A stretch of DNA of 64,000 nucleotides, taken from positions 1 through 64,000 of the forward strand of contig CAXXCR010000003.1 in assembly GCA_963668015.2 (NCBI GenBank), given 5' to 3'. The stretch is from Ilyobacter_A sp963668015. GTDB taxonomy: Bacteria; Fusobacteriota; Fusobacteriia; Fusobacteriales; Fusobacteriaceae. The position numbers and the translations under genes are program-made. The notes beneath the pieces were generated by a model, which saw only the letters and a list, made by a program, of their open reading frames with translations, ran no database searches and was not told the DNA's origin. Below are positions 32,007-40,797 of the stretch, piece after piece. Positions within the stretch are counted from its first letter, which is position 1; each line of letters starts with the position of its first letter.

Positions 32007-32354
32007 TTAACCTAAGTTGCTACCTGTGATAAAATATTGAATTTCTGAGAATCTTTTTGCACACAGAGTTTCCCAGAGATTTAGAACATGAGCTTCACAG
32101 AGAAATCCTTAAGTCAAAAGATTTATTCTTTGTCACAAATTACACGAATCTCACGAATGATTCAAAACCTTGAAAATTAAAGATTTTTAGTAAGCCTCTG
32201 TGAAGGTCACTCTTTTCCTCCGTGCAATTCTGTGACCAATTTTTTGACTTTCTATTCGTGATAATTAGTGCGATTCGTGACCAAAAAAGTTTTTATATCC
32301 TTACAAGAAATTCAGTAATTTATCGCAATAATTTTAAGTAGCAACTTGAGTTAA
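32007..32354. repeat. palindromic dispersed repeat, copy 1, with terminal inverted repeats
   Basis: Its 289-base core (32035-32323) is nearly identical to 54341-54604. Ends TTAACCTAAGTTGCTACCT (32007-32025) and AAGTAGCAACTTGAGTTAA (32336-32354) are inverted at 16 of 19 positions; copy 2 lacks these outer ends. Inside, GTCACAAATTACACGAAT is answered by ATTCGTGATAATTAG...ATTCGTGAC, and CACACAGAGTTTC by its rough complement CCGTGCAATTCTGTGACC. This copy carries 24 extra bases near 32072 that copy 2 lacks. No protein is encoded. Flanks 31929-32006 and 32355-32512 show nothing recognisable. Confidence 0.8.
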
Positions 32355-32512
32355 TGTAAGTTTAAAAAACTTTAGGTTTTGGATTTTAAATGATCACTGA
32401 AATTGATATAATTTATGACAAATGTTGTAGACTGAAAAATCAGTATTCTGTTAAAGTGAATAATATTACGTGAAGTTTATAGAGTTTAAAATTATTTAAA
32501 TAATGATAAAAA

Positions 32513-32549
32513 TAAAAAAAGCCGCAGAGTAATTGATTACTCTGCGGCT
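32513..32549 (-). terminator. terminator of the sugar-binding protein gene
   Basis: AGCCGCAGAGTAA (32520-32532), loop TTGA, TTACTCTGCGGCT (32537-32549). Read on the minus strand it is followed by a T-rich run. A perfect 13-bp stem. Confidence 0.9.
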
Positions 32550-32568
32550 AGGTTTAGTTATAAAATTC

Positions 32569-33519
32569 TTATTTCATGAATTCTTTGTAGTTCTCAGGAG
32601 TTACAGGTTTGAATGGAATCCAGTTGAATTGATCTTGAGGATTTCCTTTTACAGCGTTGTAAGCAGCATTGATTGCTCCAGAACCTTGACCTTTACCGTC
32701 TTGGAATATAGTAACATCAAGTTTACCAGCATCCATAACGCTTAATGCATCAGCAGTTGCGTCAACACCAGCAACAATTATTTCTCCAAGTTTTCCACTA
32801 GCTTCGATAGCTGAGATAGCTCCGATTGCCATTTCGTCATTGTTAGCCATTACAGCGTCGATTTTGTCTCCAGAAGCGATCCAGTTTTCCATTATTTGCA
32901 TTCCCATAGCTCTTTGCCATAAACCAGTTTGCTCTTTGATAACGTTTATACCAGGGAATTTGTCTGCGATAGATTTAACTCCTTCAGTTCTTTTACGTGC
33001 ACCTTCGTTGTCAAGTTTACCAACTAAGATAACAATGTTACCTTCACCGTTTAATTTTTCAGCTACATATTCCATTTGCATAACTCCAGCTGAAATTTCA
33101 TCAGAACCAACGTAGTAAGAACCTTCAGGTAAGTCTCCAGGTTTTCTGTTTACGTAAACAACTTTTACTTCGTTGTCTATACAAGCTTTTGTCATAGGTC
33201 CTGTAGCGTCTGTATCAACAGGAATTATAACAACGGCATCCATACCTTGAGTAATAAAGTTTTCAACTTGTCCAAGCTGTTTAGCAGCGTCATCTTTTGA
33301 ATCAACGAAAACTACTTCAAGTTCATCAGCATAAGTTTCTTTTGCGTGAGCCTTCATCGCATCAACCATGTTTATTAAGAACAGGTCATCGAAACTAGCA
33401 ACTGCTACACCGACTTTAACTTTACCGTCGTCAGCTTTTTTTCCACATCCTCCCATTACAAACAGTACAGATAAAATAACCGCGAAAACAACAAAACGTC
33501 CTAATTTTTTGATCGACAT
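32569..33519 (-). CDS. sugar ABC transporter substrate-binding lipoprotein (type 1 fold)
   Basis: A 316-residue periplasmic sugar-binding protein of the ribose/galactose/inositol type. A lipoprotein signal ends at the Cys of VMGGCGKK (about residue 25). Typical motifs include DAVVIIPVDTDA, VVYVNRKPG, DAVMANNDEMAIGAI and IIVAGVDATADAL. Substrate cannot be told from the sequence. No ATPase or permease gene lies nearby, so it is an orphan that must work with components elsewhere or with a sensor. GAGGGGGA precedes the ATG. Confidence 0.9.
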   Translation of the reverse strand: MSIKKLGRFVVFAVILSVLFVMGGCGKKADDGKVKVGVAVASFDDLFLINMVDAMKAHAKETYADELEVVFVDSKDDAAKQLGQVENFITQGMDAVVIIPVDTDATGPMTKACIDNEVKVVYVNRKPGDLPEGSYYVGSDEISAGVMQMEYVAEKLNGEGNIVILVGKLDNEGARKRTEGVKSIADKFPGINVIKEQTGLWQRAMGMQIMENWIASGDKIDAVMANNDEMAIGAISAIEASGKLGEIIVAGVDATADALSVMDAGKLDVTIFQDGKGQGSGAINAAYNAVKGNPQDQFNWIPFKPVTPENYKEFMK

Positions 33520-33548
33520 AAAATCAATCCCCCTCTTTACTTTGGTTT

Positions 33549-33569
33549 ACACTGTATTAGATACAGTGT
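33549..33569 (-). promoter_or_regulatory. 21-bp perfect palindrome (candidate operator) upstream of the sugar-binding gene
   Basis: ACACTGTAT (33549-33557), centre TAG, ATACAGTGT (33561-33569). It begins 30 bases before the start codon and lies in the predicted 5' leader. The TGTAT-N3-ATACA pattern is odd-spaced, which argues against a LacI-type site. The regulator is unknown. Confidence 0.55.
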
Positions 33570-33650
33570 TTATTAAAATATATCTTGATAACTTTTCTGT
33601 AAAAAATTACAGAGAAAATTTATATCTGAATTATTAAAGATACAGGCCAA

Positions 33651-33678
33651 AATATACAATCGGTTGTTTTTTTGACAA
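33651..33678 (-). promoter_or_regulatory. promoter for the sugar-binding protein gene
   Basis: On the minus strand, TTGTCA (33673-33678), 16-bp spacer, TATATT (33651-33656). The leader to the start codon would be about 125 bases and contains the palindrome at 33549-33569. The remaining 33679-33939 stretch holds no recognisable gene. Confidence 0.5.
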
Positions 33679-33939
33679 CAAATAGATCGGAAACGGTAAA
33701 AAACATTCCGAAAACTTTCACTACTGAGTATAGCATGTTTTTCAAAAAAAGCAATAGCTGAGTAAAAAAAAAACAAAAAACGGTCAAAAAGTTTGCGCAG
33801 GTATTAGAAAACACAGGGTTTGGATTATGGAATATAGATAAAAAAATTTAAAAGCCTATATTTAAAGTATGAAAAACATTGATTATTCAAAGCTTTAGGA
33901 CTGAAATATAGGGAAAATGAAAAATTATATAAAAAATTG

Positions 33940-33968
33940 TTGACAAAAATAGAAGGCTAAGCTATAAT
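33940..33968 (+). promoter_or_regulatory. consensus sigma-70 promoter of the rubrerythrin gene
   Basis: TTGACA (33940-33945), exactly 17 bases, TATAAT (33963-33968): a full consensus match, about 58 bases before the start. It suggests high constitutive expression. Confidence 0.85.
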
Positions 33969-34026
33969 AAATTTGTAATCATAACAAAAATGAAATCAAA
34001 ACAAGAGAAAACAAGGAGGACAAGAA

Positions 34027-34573
34027 ATGTCAAAAGTAAGATGTACAGTATGTGGAGAAATATTAGAAGCAGGAGTAGAAGTATGTCCTGTGTGCAAAGC
34101 AGGTTCGGATAAATTTGTAGCAGTTGTTGAGGGTGAAACTTTAGCTTGGGCAGATGAACATAAAATCGGAGTGGCTCAAGGCGTGGATCCTGAGATTGTA
34201 GAAGGACTAAAAGCAAATTTTATGGGAGAATGTACAGAAGTTGGGGATGTATCTGGCTATGAGCAGACAAGCTGACAGAGAGGGATATCCTGAAGTTGCA
34301 GCGGCTTATAAAAGGATCGCATTTGAAGAGGCAGAGCATGCGGCAAAATTTGCCGAACTTTTGGGGGAAGTTGTAAATGAATCAACAGAGCAAAATCTTC
34401 AAATGAGGGTAGATGCAGAACACGGCGCGTGTATGGGTAAAAAAGAACTAGCTACAAAGGCAAAGCAGCTTGGATTAGATGCAATCCACGATACAGTTCA
34501 TGAAATGTGTAAAGATGAGGCTAGACACGGACAGGCATTCAATGGGCTTTTAAAAAGATATTTTGGAAAATAA
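34027..34573 (+). CDS. reverse rubrerythrin (one frameshift)
   Basis: A diiron peroxidase with the rubredoxin site at the N-terminus (CTVCGEIL...CPVCKAG, residues about 6-24) and a ferritin-like domain after it, the reverse of classical rubrerythrin. Such proteins reduce H2O2 and O2 in anaerobes such as Clostridium acetobutylicum. The four-helix ligands appear in GECTEVG, EEAEHA, AEHGA and DEARHG. A run of four G at about 34233 appears one base too long: with three G it reads ECTEVGMYLAMSRQ. The joined protein is about 181 residues. AAGGAGGA precedes the ATG. Confidence 0.88.
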
Positions 34574-34598
34574 AACCGGGTTAAATCCCGGTTTTTTA
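34574..34598 (+). terminator. terminator after reverse rubrerythrin
   Basis: AACCGGG (34574-34580), loop TTAAAT, CCCGGTT (34587-34593) and T-run. Confidence 0.9.
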
Positions 34599-34611
34599 TT
34601 TTTTTACTGTG

Positions 34612-34640
34612 TTGACTCGATATTTAAAATGTGATATAAT
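34612..34640 (+). promoter_or_regulatory. promoter of rplS
   Basis: TTGACT (34612-34617), 17-bp spacer, TATAAT (34635-34640). It leaves a leader of about 68 bases before rplS, with a small CGGATATTCCG hairpin; I do not claim the L19 leader family for it. Confidence 0.85.
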
Positions 34641-34714
34641 AATCAGGTTAAATCACGGATATTCCGCTTTAATAATGTATATTAAATGAATATTTAGAGT
34701 ACTAGGGAGGAAAA

Positions 34715-35065
34715 ATGAAAGAAAAATTAATCCAATTAGTGGAACAAGATTACCTAAGAACTGACATACCTGAATTCAAAGGTGGGGACACAATTGCAGT
34801 TCACTACAGGGTAAAAGAAGGAGACAAGGAAAGAATCCAGATTTTCGAAGGTGTAGTAATCAGAGTAAGTGGTGGTGGAGTAGCAAAAACTTTCACTGTA
34901 AGAAAAGTTGCTGCAGGTATAGGAGTAGAAAGAATTATACCAGTAAACTCTCCTATGATTGAAAAAATCGAAGTTAAGAGAATAGGAAGAGTAAGAAGAG
35001 CAAGACTTTACTACCTAAGAGGTCTTTCTGGTAAAAAAGCAAGAATCAAAGAAATCAGAAGATAA
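34715..35065 (+). CDS. rplS: 50S ribosomal protein L19
   Basis: A 116-residue L19 at the 30S-50S interface. Family features are DIPEFKGGDTIAVHYRVKEG (split here as residues about 18-37), FEGVVIRVSGGGVAKTFTVRK and the basic C-terminus LYYLRGLSGKKARIKE. AGGGAGG precedes the ATG. It is monocistronic here: own promoter, own terminator, no trmD or rimM beside it, unlike the common rpsP-rimM-trmD-rplS operon. Confidence 0.97.
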   Translation: MKEKLIQLVEQDYLRTDIPEFKGGDTIAVHYRVKEGDKERIQIFEGVVIRVSGGGVAKTFTVRKVAAGIGVERIIPVNSPMIEKIEVKRIGRVRRARLYYLRGLSGKKARIKEIRR

Positions 35066-35077
35066 GATGTCAAGAGA

Positions 35078-35102
35078 AACCAGGCAAAAGCCTGGTTTTT
35101 TT
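35078..35102 (+). terminator. terminator after rplS
   Basis: AACCAGGC (35078-35085), loop AAAA, GCCTGGTT (35090-35097) and T-run. Confidence 0.92.
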
Positions 35103-35226
35103 CTGTTTAAAAATAATTAATATAAAATGTTTAAGTCTCATTTTTTTCAGCAGTAATATAGAAAAATTTACTTATATATTATATAATGGATTGTCGGATA
35201 CTTAAAATAGAGGAAAGGAGCAGGTG

Positions 35227-36166
35227 ATGGAAACTTCAAAACTTGTAATAAACGGGATATTTTACCTTATATTGAGCGCATTTTTAATATTTATATGGAT
35301 AAAGGAAAAAGAGCTTTCGAGTAGGATAAGGGTCTACAGAGACAGGTTCTCACAAGCCCTTATAAACGGGTTCAAATTAAAGAGAGAGTTTTCGAAAAAG
35401 TCAGTTATAAAATCTGTTAATTTTATTGAAACTGCGGGGACTGCCATAATACTTGTTCTTGTTATACAGAAATTTTATTTGGGTAATTTTTTGGTTCCAA
35501 CCGGTTCGATGATACCTACAATTATGCCGAAAGACAGGCTGTTTGGGAATATGGTCGTATATAAATTTTCAAAACCCAAAAGAGGAGATGTAATTGTATT
35601 TAGGGAACCTATACAAAACAAGGTTTTATACACAAAAAGACTTATGGGGCTACCTGGGGAAAAAATAGAAATAAAATCTGGAGAACTTTATATAAATAAT
35701 TCTGAGTTAAACGGCACTAAGTTTGACAGGGAGTATACTGCTCTAGGAGAGATACAGGGTAATGAGTGGATTGTGCCGAAAAAAGGGGACAAACTGGAGA
35801 TAGTTCCAGACAGAAATTATAATGATGAGTTCAAAAGCAGAAGTATAGATATAGTTGAGGTGCAGGAATACCTTCTGAAAAATCCAGGGGCTGTTTCTGA
35901 AATACTTCCAAAAATGGATTTTTTACGTAAACGGGAAAAAGACCGGAATGCTGTTAGATTTTATACACAACAAGGATAATATAGAAAGACTTCTCGCAGG
36001 AAAAAGAGTTGAAGCAGAGGTAGAAGAGGACTATTATTTTGCACTTGGAGACAATACAAACGGTAGTTACGACTCAAGGTGGTGGGGATTTATATCCGAA
36101 AACAGACTAAAAGGAAGGGCGTTTTTTAGATTTTGGCCTTTAAATAGAATGGGGATACTGAGGTAA
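35227..36166 (+). CDS. lepB: signal peptidase I (one frameshift)
   Basis: An S26 leader peptidase that cleaves signal peptides on the outer face of the inner membrane. Two N-terminal membrane segments (about residues 7-25 and 66-84) precede the nucleophile Ser in VPTGSMIPT and the general-base Lys in YTKRLMGLPGE; box D/E follows in the second frame as GDNTNGSYDSRWWGF. An extra base lies at about 35948, between GDVIVF...KDR and the second part (LLDFIHNKDNIERLL). Joined length is about 312 residues. ATG 35227 follows AAAGGAG. TAGAAA-17-TATAAT at 35159-35187 is a possible promoter. Confidence 0.88.
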
Positions 36167-36603
36167 TGGATAGAGAATATTTGTGTCTGAAAAACTTGGG
36201 CGTAGAGGATTTAGCTCGGTTAAGTATACTGGAAAGCGAAAGCTTTAAAACTCCTTGGGGTTTGGAAGAACTCAAGGGAAGTTTTAAAAACAGCCTGTAC
36301 AAGTTCAGGGGGATTTTTAGGGAAGGTGAGCTGGTAGGTTACTATATATTGATGGATAGCGTGGATGTCTACGAGCTTGCCAGGATAGCTGTTTCTATAA
36401 AATATAGAGGACGAGGCTATTCCAAACTTCTTATGGAAGATATGATAGAAGACATTGATAAAAATATATTTTTAGAGGTTCGCAAAGGAAACAGCAGTGC
36501 AATAAGTCTGTACTCTAAATTTAGATTTAAAAAAATAGGTGAAAGAAAAGCCTATTATAGAGATACAGGTGAGAATGCTGTTATAATGATGCTAGAAAAA
36601 TAG
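36166..36603 (+). CDS. rimI: ribosomal-protein-alanine N-acetyltransferase-like GNAT
   Basis: A 145-residue GNAT-fold acetyltransferase resembling RimI. It has an ESESFKTPWGLEEL-type N-terminus, the acetyl-CoA loop in AVSIKYRGRGYSKLLME (residues about 82-98) and the C-terminal SSAISLYSKFRFKKIGERKAYY. RimI acetylates the N-terminus of S18 in E. coli; other substrates are possible. Its ATG overlaps the lepB TAA by one base. Confidence 0.82.
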   Translation: MDREYLCLKNLGVEDLARLSILESESFKTPWGLEELKGSFKNSLYKFRGIFREGELVGYYILMDSVDVYELARIAVSIKYRGRGYSKLLMEDMIEDIDKNIFLEVRKGNSSAISLYSKFRFKKIGERKAYYRDTGENAVIMMLEK

Positions 36604-36611
36604 GTAGTTTT

Positions 36612-36868
36612 GTGGATAAGAAAGAACTTATACTGAGTAGTGGAGTAACCGATGCTAAAAAGATTTAGAGTATTAGTAGAAAAATCTGCACTTAACATAT
36701 GCCAGCACGAAAAAGATTCTGGAATTTTTTTATGAGATGGAAAATTCTAAAGGAGTTTCTGCTGGAGGAATTTTGGATGAGTTAAAGATAGAGTATGGCT
36801 CTAAAGCAGAATACCAGCAAACTTATTATGCATTGAAAAGCTTGTATAGGTCCGATTATGGCAGATAG
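36612..36868 (+). pseudogene. small unknown gene, broken in several frames
   Basis: Coding-like remnants lie in consecutive frames. A GTG at 36612 gives VDKKELILSSGVTDAKKI. Another frame then reads KNLHLTYASTKKILEFFYEM and continues ENSKGVSAGGILDELKIEYG up to SLYRSDYGR and TAG at 36868. Two adjacent in-frame TAG codons precede the KNLHL part, so at least two lesions are needed. I do not recognise the family. The end overlaps the next gene by 11 bases, as in an operon. Confidence 0.4.
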
Positions 36869-37070
36869 TATGGATAAACTAAAAAAGCTCTACAACATTT
36901 TAAAGGATAAAAGAATCAAAATAAGTTACCCTGAAAATCTTGAGGGGGATAGTTTTAAGATTGAAATGGATATAAGTTCAGAAAAAGATGTTGAAGTTTT
37001 GGCTTTTTATCTTCAGGAGAAACTTGATAAATTAAAAGAACTTATAAAACTCATAAAAAGAGGTGGGTGA
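36858..37070 (+). CDS. small protein of unknown function (70 aa)
   Basis: A 70-residue protein, rich in Lys and Glu, with a short beta-like core (RIKISYPENLEGDSFKIEMDI) and a C-terminal amphipathic helix. The start is the ATG at 36858 or, in frame, at 36870. It lies between the broken gene above and the histidine kinase, with tight spacing, so it may be part of the same operon. No family is recognised. Confidence 0.5.
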   Translation: MADSMDKLKKLYNILKDKRIKISYPENLEGDSFKIEMDISSEKDVEVLAFYLQEKLDKLKELIKLIKRGG

Positions 37071-37071
37071 A

Positions 37072-39152
37072 ATGCAAAAAATAAATTACTCTATAGGAGT
37101 TGGCTTGGCCATTATTGCATACATGCTTACAAAAATATTTTGGCCAGAATTAGAAGTAGTTGATATGTTTTATTTTTTTGAAATTTTCTGTATTATACTC
37201 TATTCAATTATAGTTTCAATGGCGTATAAAGCAAATAAAATATCCAATAAAAAAGAGCACCTTTATTTTATGATGAGTTATATTATGCTGCTCATGTTGG
37301 GAGCAGTTGCAATAGGGATGCGTTTTTCTATTTTGAGTTTTAAAAATTATACTTTTCACCTGATAAGAATATTTGAAGCATTTATATATTTTTTTGCTAT
37401 ATTTTTATTGTACGATAAAGCAAACTACAAAAAAATATTAGCGTTGTTTTCAGCTTGTATTTTGGTGAACCTGGCTATAGTGATGGTGCTGATGCACAGT
37501 TATTGGACTGAGCATCTAGCTCTATTGCTTTATTTGGAGCTTCTATTAATCTACAGATATGCGTTGAAAGAAAAGAGGCAGTACTTCATGTCGGCTTTCT
37601 TTCTGAGGTTGGTAGCTGAATGTACATATGTGGCTTATGTTTTAAACGGTGGCGGAATCTTCTATATTTTAACAGCTTTTATTTATGTATCCTCAATATT
37701 TGAAATAGTTACCTACCTTAATAAAGAGATAGATTTTGAGATAATGCATTTAGAGAGTAGCTACAGCGACAGAATAGAAAAACTGTTCTATCTCAATAAA
37801 AGGGGAATTCTGTTTATATCGGATATGTATATAAAAGATTACAATGACTCGGCATTGGCTTTGCTTGAGGTAGAGAATGGAAAGGAAGTTAAAAATAAAA
37901 GCTTGCTGACAATTTTTGACATAATGAACGAGGATGCGTTACTCTATGATCTGAGACAAGGTGAATCTGAACTGAGCCTTCCGTTAAAAAAGAATAAGGG
38001 CAAGGTACTTAAGGTTAAAATCTAGGCAAGGTTGGGGGTCCGGAAAAAGATCTTTATATGCTGGTTCTGGAAAACGAATTGAGCTTTGGAAATTCTCTCG
38101 AGGTGCTGAACGACTCTTTGTCGGCGTTTTCTTATATTTATAAGCGGGATGACGGATACAAATATATAAGTCGGGGATTTGAAAATATATTTGGTATAAA
38201 TAAGGATAAAGTCCTGGGAGACAGGGGGTTTTTGGATAAGATATTAAAAGATGGGGAAAGTCAACTTTTGAACTGTATATCAAAAGGAGAGGAAAATTTT
38301 TCATTCGACGAGGTTTACAAGATAAACGGGAAAACAAAAAAGATACGAGAAACAGTTTCTAAAATAAAATGAATGATGAGGAATTTTTTTATGGAGTAGG
38401 CTTGGATATCAGCGACCTGTACGTAAAAGAGAAGGGTTTGGTATCTGAAAATGAGATGCTAAAAAATGAAAATATCAAAACAGACATGGCTCTTTCGGTT
38501 GTATCGCACGAGATAAGGACCCCCATAACAGCTATAATAGGGTTTGTTGAGAACATAATAATAAACAATGACAGCTTGGATGAAAAGATATTCGGAATGA
38601 TAAAGAAAGTTTACAGCAACAGTATAAGGCTGAAAGAACTGGTGGACAACCTGTTAGACTTTAATAAGCTTAATGCCGGTAAAATGGAAGTGTTCAAAGA
38701 GAAGGTAGAGATCAAGGGGCTGTTGGAGGAAGTACTTACAAATAATGAGATGCTCATAGAGTTGAAAAATATAAAGTTGATAAATCTGATGGATAGGGTA
38801 AAGGATAAGGTTTATATATTGGCGGATTCGTCTATGGTATACCAGATATTCAACAATATCTTGAGTAATGCCATAAAATACAACAGAGAGAACGGGAGCA
38901 TTACCATAGTTGTCGATGACGATGGAGAGCGTTGTGGTTGTCAGTGTAGAGGATACGGGTATAGGTTTGAAAGACGAGAGCAAAGTAAATGTATTTAAAG
39001 AATATGGAAGAGCAAAGGGCAGTCGTGAAAAGGGCACCGGACTAGGTCTTTCGTTGTCAAAAAGGCTTGTGGAGATCAACGGCGGTAAGATATGGTTTGA
39101 TTCTGAATATGAAAAGGGAAGCACATTTTATGTGAGGTTTGAAAAAGAGTAG
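37072..39152 (+). CDS. membrane sensor histidine kinase with PAS domain (three frameshifts)
   Basis: A sensor kinase assembled from four reading frames. Part one (to 38025) has about seven or eight membrane segments, then a linker; part two has a PAS-like region (FSYIYKRDDGYKYISRGFENIF). Part three has the HisKA box SVVSHEIRTP and the N-box YQIFNNILSNAIKYN; part four has VEDTGIGL and GTGLGLSLSKRL (G-boxes). Lesions lie near 38024, 38350 (an A4 run where A5 fits) and 38935. The start is the ATG at 37072 after AGAGGTGG. All kinase motifs are present, so it may be intact in the organism. No response regulator is adjacent. Confidence 0.8.
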
Positions 39153-39206
39153 ACTGTTTCATTCGTTAAAAAAATCCATAGGATTATCTCGGTGCTTAAA
39201 ACCGAA

Positions 39207-39235
39207 TTGAAATAAAACAGTAAATATGATAATAT
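39207..39235 (+). promoter_or_regulatory. promoter candidate for purB
   Basis: TTGAAA (39207-39212), 17-bp spacer, TAATAT (39230-39235), 50 bases before the start. TCGGT/ACCGA (about 39189-39205) upstream forms a hairpin overlapping the -35 flank. Confidence 0.5.
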
Positions 39236-39284
39236 ATACTTATCTAATATTAAAATAATAATAAAGATGAAAGGGTGAATCAAT

Positions 39285-40683
39285 TTGCAAAACAATGTTT
39301 ATTCCAATCCACTTGTTGAGAGATATGGTTCTAAAGAAATGCTGGAAAACTTTTCTCCAGACAAAAAAATTCTCTACTTGGAGAAAACTATGGATAGCTC
39401 TTGCAGAATGCGAGAAAGAACTGGGGTTAGATATAAGTGACGAACAGATAGAAGAGATGAAAAAGTACGTCAATGATATCAACTATGATGTTGCAGCACA
39501 AAAGGAGCTTGAGTTCAGACATGATGTAATGGCTCATGTGCATGCTTTTGGTGAGCAGGCTAAAACAGCCAAACCTATAATCCACTTAGGGGCCACTAGT
39601 GCATATGTAGGGGACAATACAGATATCGTTCAAATAAAAGATGGGCTTAACCTATTAAAAAAGAAACTTATTAACGTAATGGACTCTATTGCTAAGTTTT
39701 CTTTAGAGTATAAGGATATGCCTACGTTAGGATTTACACACTTCCAACCTGCTCAATTGACTACAGTTGGTAAAAGGGCAACTTTATGGCTTCAAAGTCT
39801 TGTGTTGGATTTTGAAGAACTTGAGTTTAGAGAAGAAACTCTTAGGTTTAGAGGAGTAAAAGGTACTACCGGTACACAGGCAAGCTATCTTGAACTGTTT
39901 AATGGCGAGTTTTCAAAGGTTAAAAAGCTTGATGAAATGGTAGCAGAAAAGATGGGATTTGAAAAAAGGTTTTTAGTTACCGGACAGACTTACGATAGAA
40001 AAGTCGACAGTGAGGTATTAGGACTTTTAGCTCAAATTGCACAATCGGCTCACAAGTTTACAAATGATTTAAGACTACTTCAAAATTTAAAAGAGATAGA
40101 AGAACCTTTTGGTAAAAAGCAAATAGGTTCATCTGCAATGGCTTATAAAAGAAACCCTATGAGGAGTGAAAGGATATCTTCGCTTGCAAAATTTGTAGTG
40201 GCGATGTACCAAAGTACTGCAATGACTGCAGCTACTCAATGGTTCGAAAGAACTCTTGACGACTCGGCAAACAAAAGACTATCAATACCTCAAGCGTTCT
40301 TAGCTGTAGACTCTATGCTTGTTATTTGGCAAAATATAATGGACGGACTTGTTGTTTACCCTAAAATGATAGAAAAACGTATTATGTCAGAACTTCCTTT
40401 TATGGCAACTGAATACATCATAATGGAAGGTGTAAAAAACGGTGGAGACAGACAGGAGCTGCATGAGAAAATCAGAGTTCACTCTATGGAAGCCGGAAAA
40501 GTAGTTAAACTTGAAGGTAAGGATAATGACTTAATAGAAAGAATAATTGCTGACGATTATTTCAACATAGACAAAGACAGATTGATGGAGATACTTAACC
40601 CTGCAAACTTCGTAGGATTCTCTGCTGAACAAACAGGAGGAGTTTGTAAATACAGAGGTAAAACCTATAATAGAAAAATATGA
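39285..40683 (+). CDS. purB: adenylosuccinate lyase (one frameshift)
   Basis: It cleaves SAICAR and adenylosuccinate to fumarate plus AICAR or AMP in purine synthesis. The true start is a TTG at 39285 (MQNNVYSNPLVERYGSKEM); the A7 run at 39363-39369 is one base too long, since six A give FSPDKKFSTWRKLW. The catalytic loop reads IGSSAMAYKRNPMRSE, with the TSAYVGDN and THFQPAQLTTVGKR segments before it. Joined length is about 465 residues. AAAGGGTGA precedes the TTG. It stands apart from other purine genes. Confidence 0.93.
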
Positions 40684-40730
40684 AGAATTGTTAGGAATGG
40701 AATCAAATTTAAGAGTTTAATATAAAAATT

Positions 40731-40780
40731 ATGGCGAAATGAGTAAAACTAAAAATTTAGTTTGAAAATTTCGCCATTTT
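40731..40780 (+). terminator. terminator-like stem after purB
   Basis: ATGGCGAAAT (40731-40740) pairs with ATTTCGCCAT (40768-40777), with an inner AAACTAAA/TTTAGTTT hairpin, followed by TTTT. Confidence 0.7.
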
Positions 40781-40797
40781 AAATTAAAATAGAAGGT

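Noticed and set aside
32035..32323. CRISPR array at the repeat with short repeated words
   Set aside because: The words are short, unevenly spaced and inverted, not direct repeats with constant spacers; no cas genes are near.
33368..33637. Plus-strand frame of 89 codons opposite the sugar-binding lipoprotein gene
   Set aside because: It is antisense to the signal peptide of a well-supported gene and has no family features.
33685..33720. Catabolite-type operator near 33685-33720 (GGAAACGGT and ATTCCGAAAA)
   Set aside because: The halves are neither symmetric nor well placed relative to either promoter, so it is not a convincing LacI/CcpA-type site.
39153..39284. Purine riboswitch before purB
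   Set aside because: The leader from the predicted start site is only about 40 bases and lacks the conserved purine aptamer core; only a simple upstream hairpin is visible.
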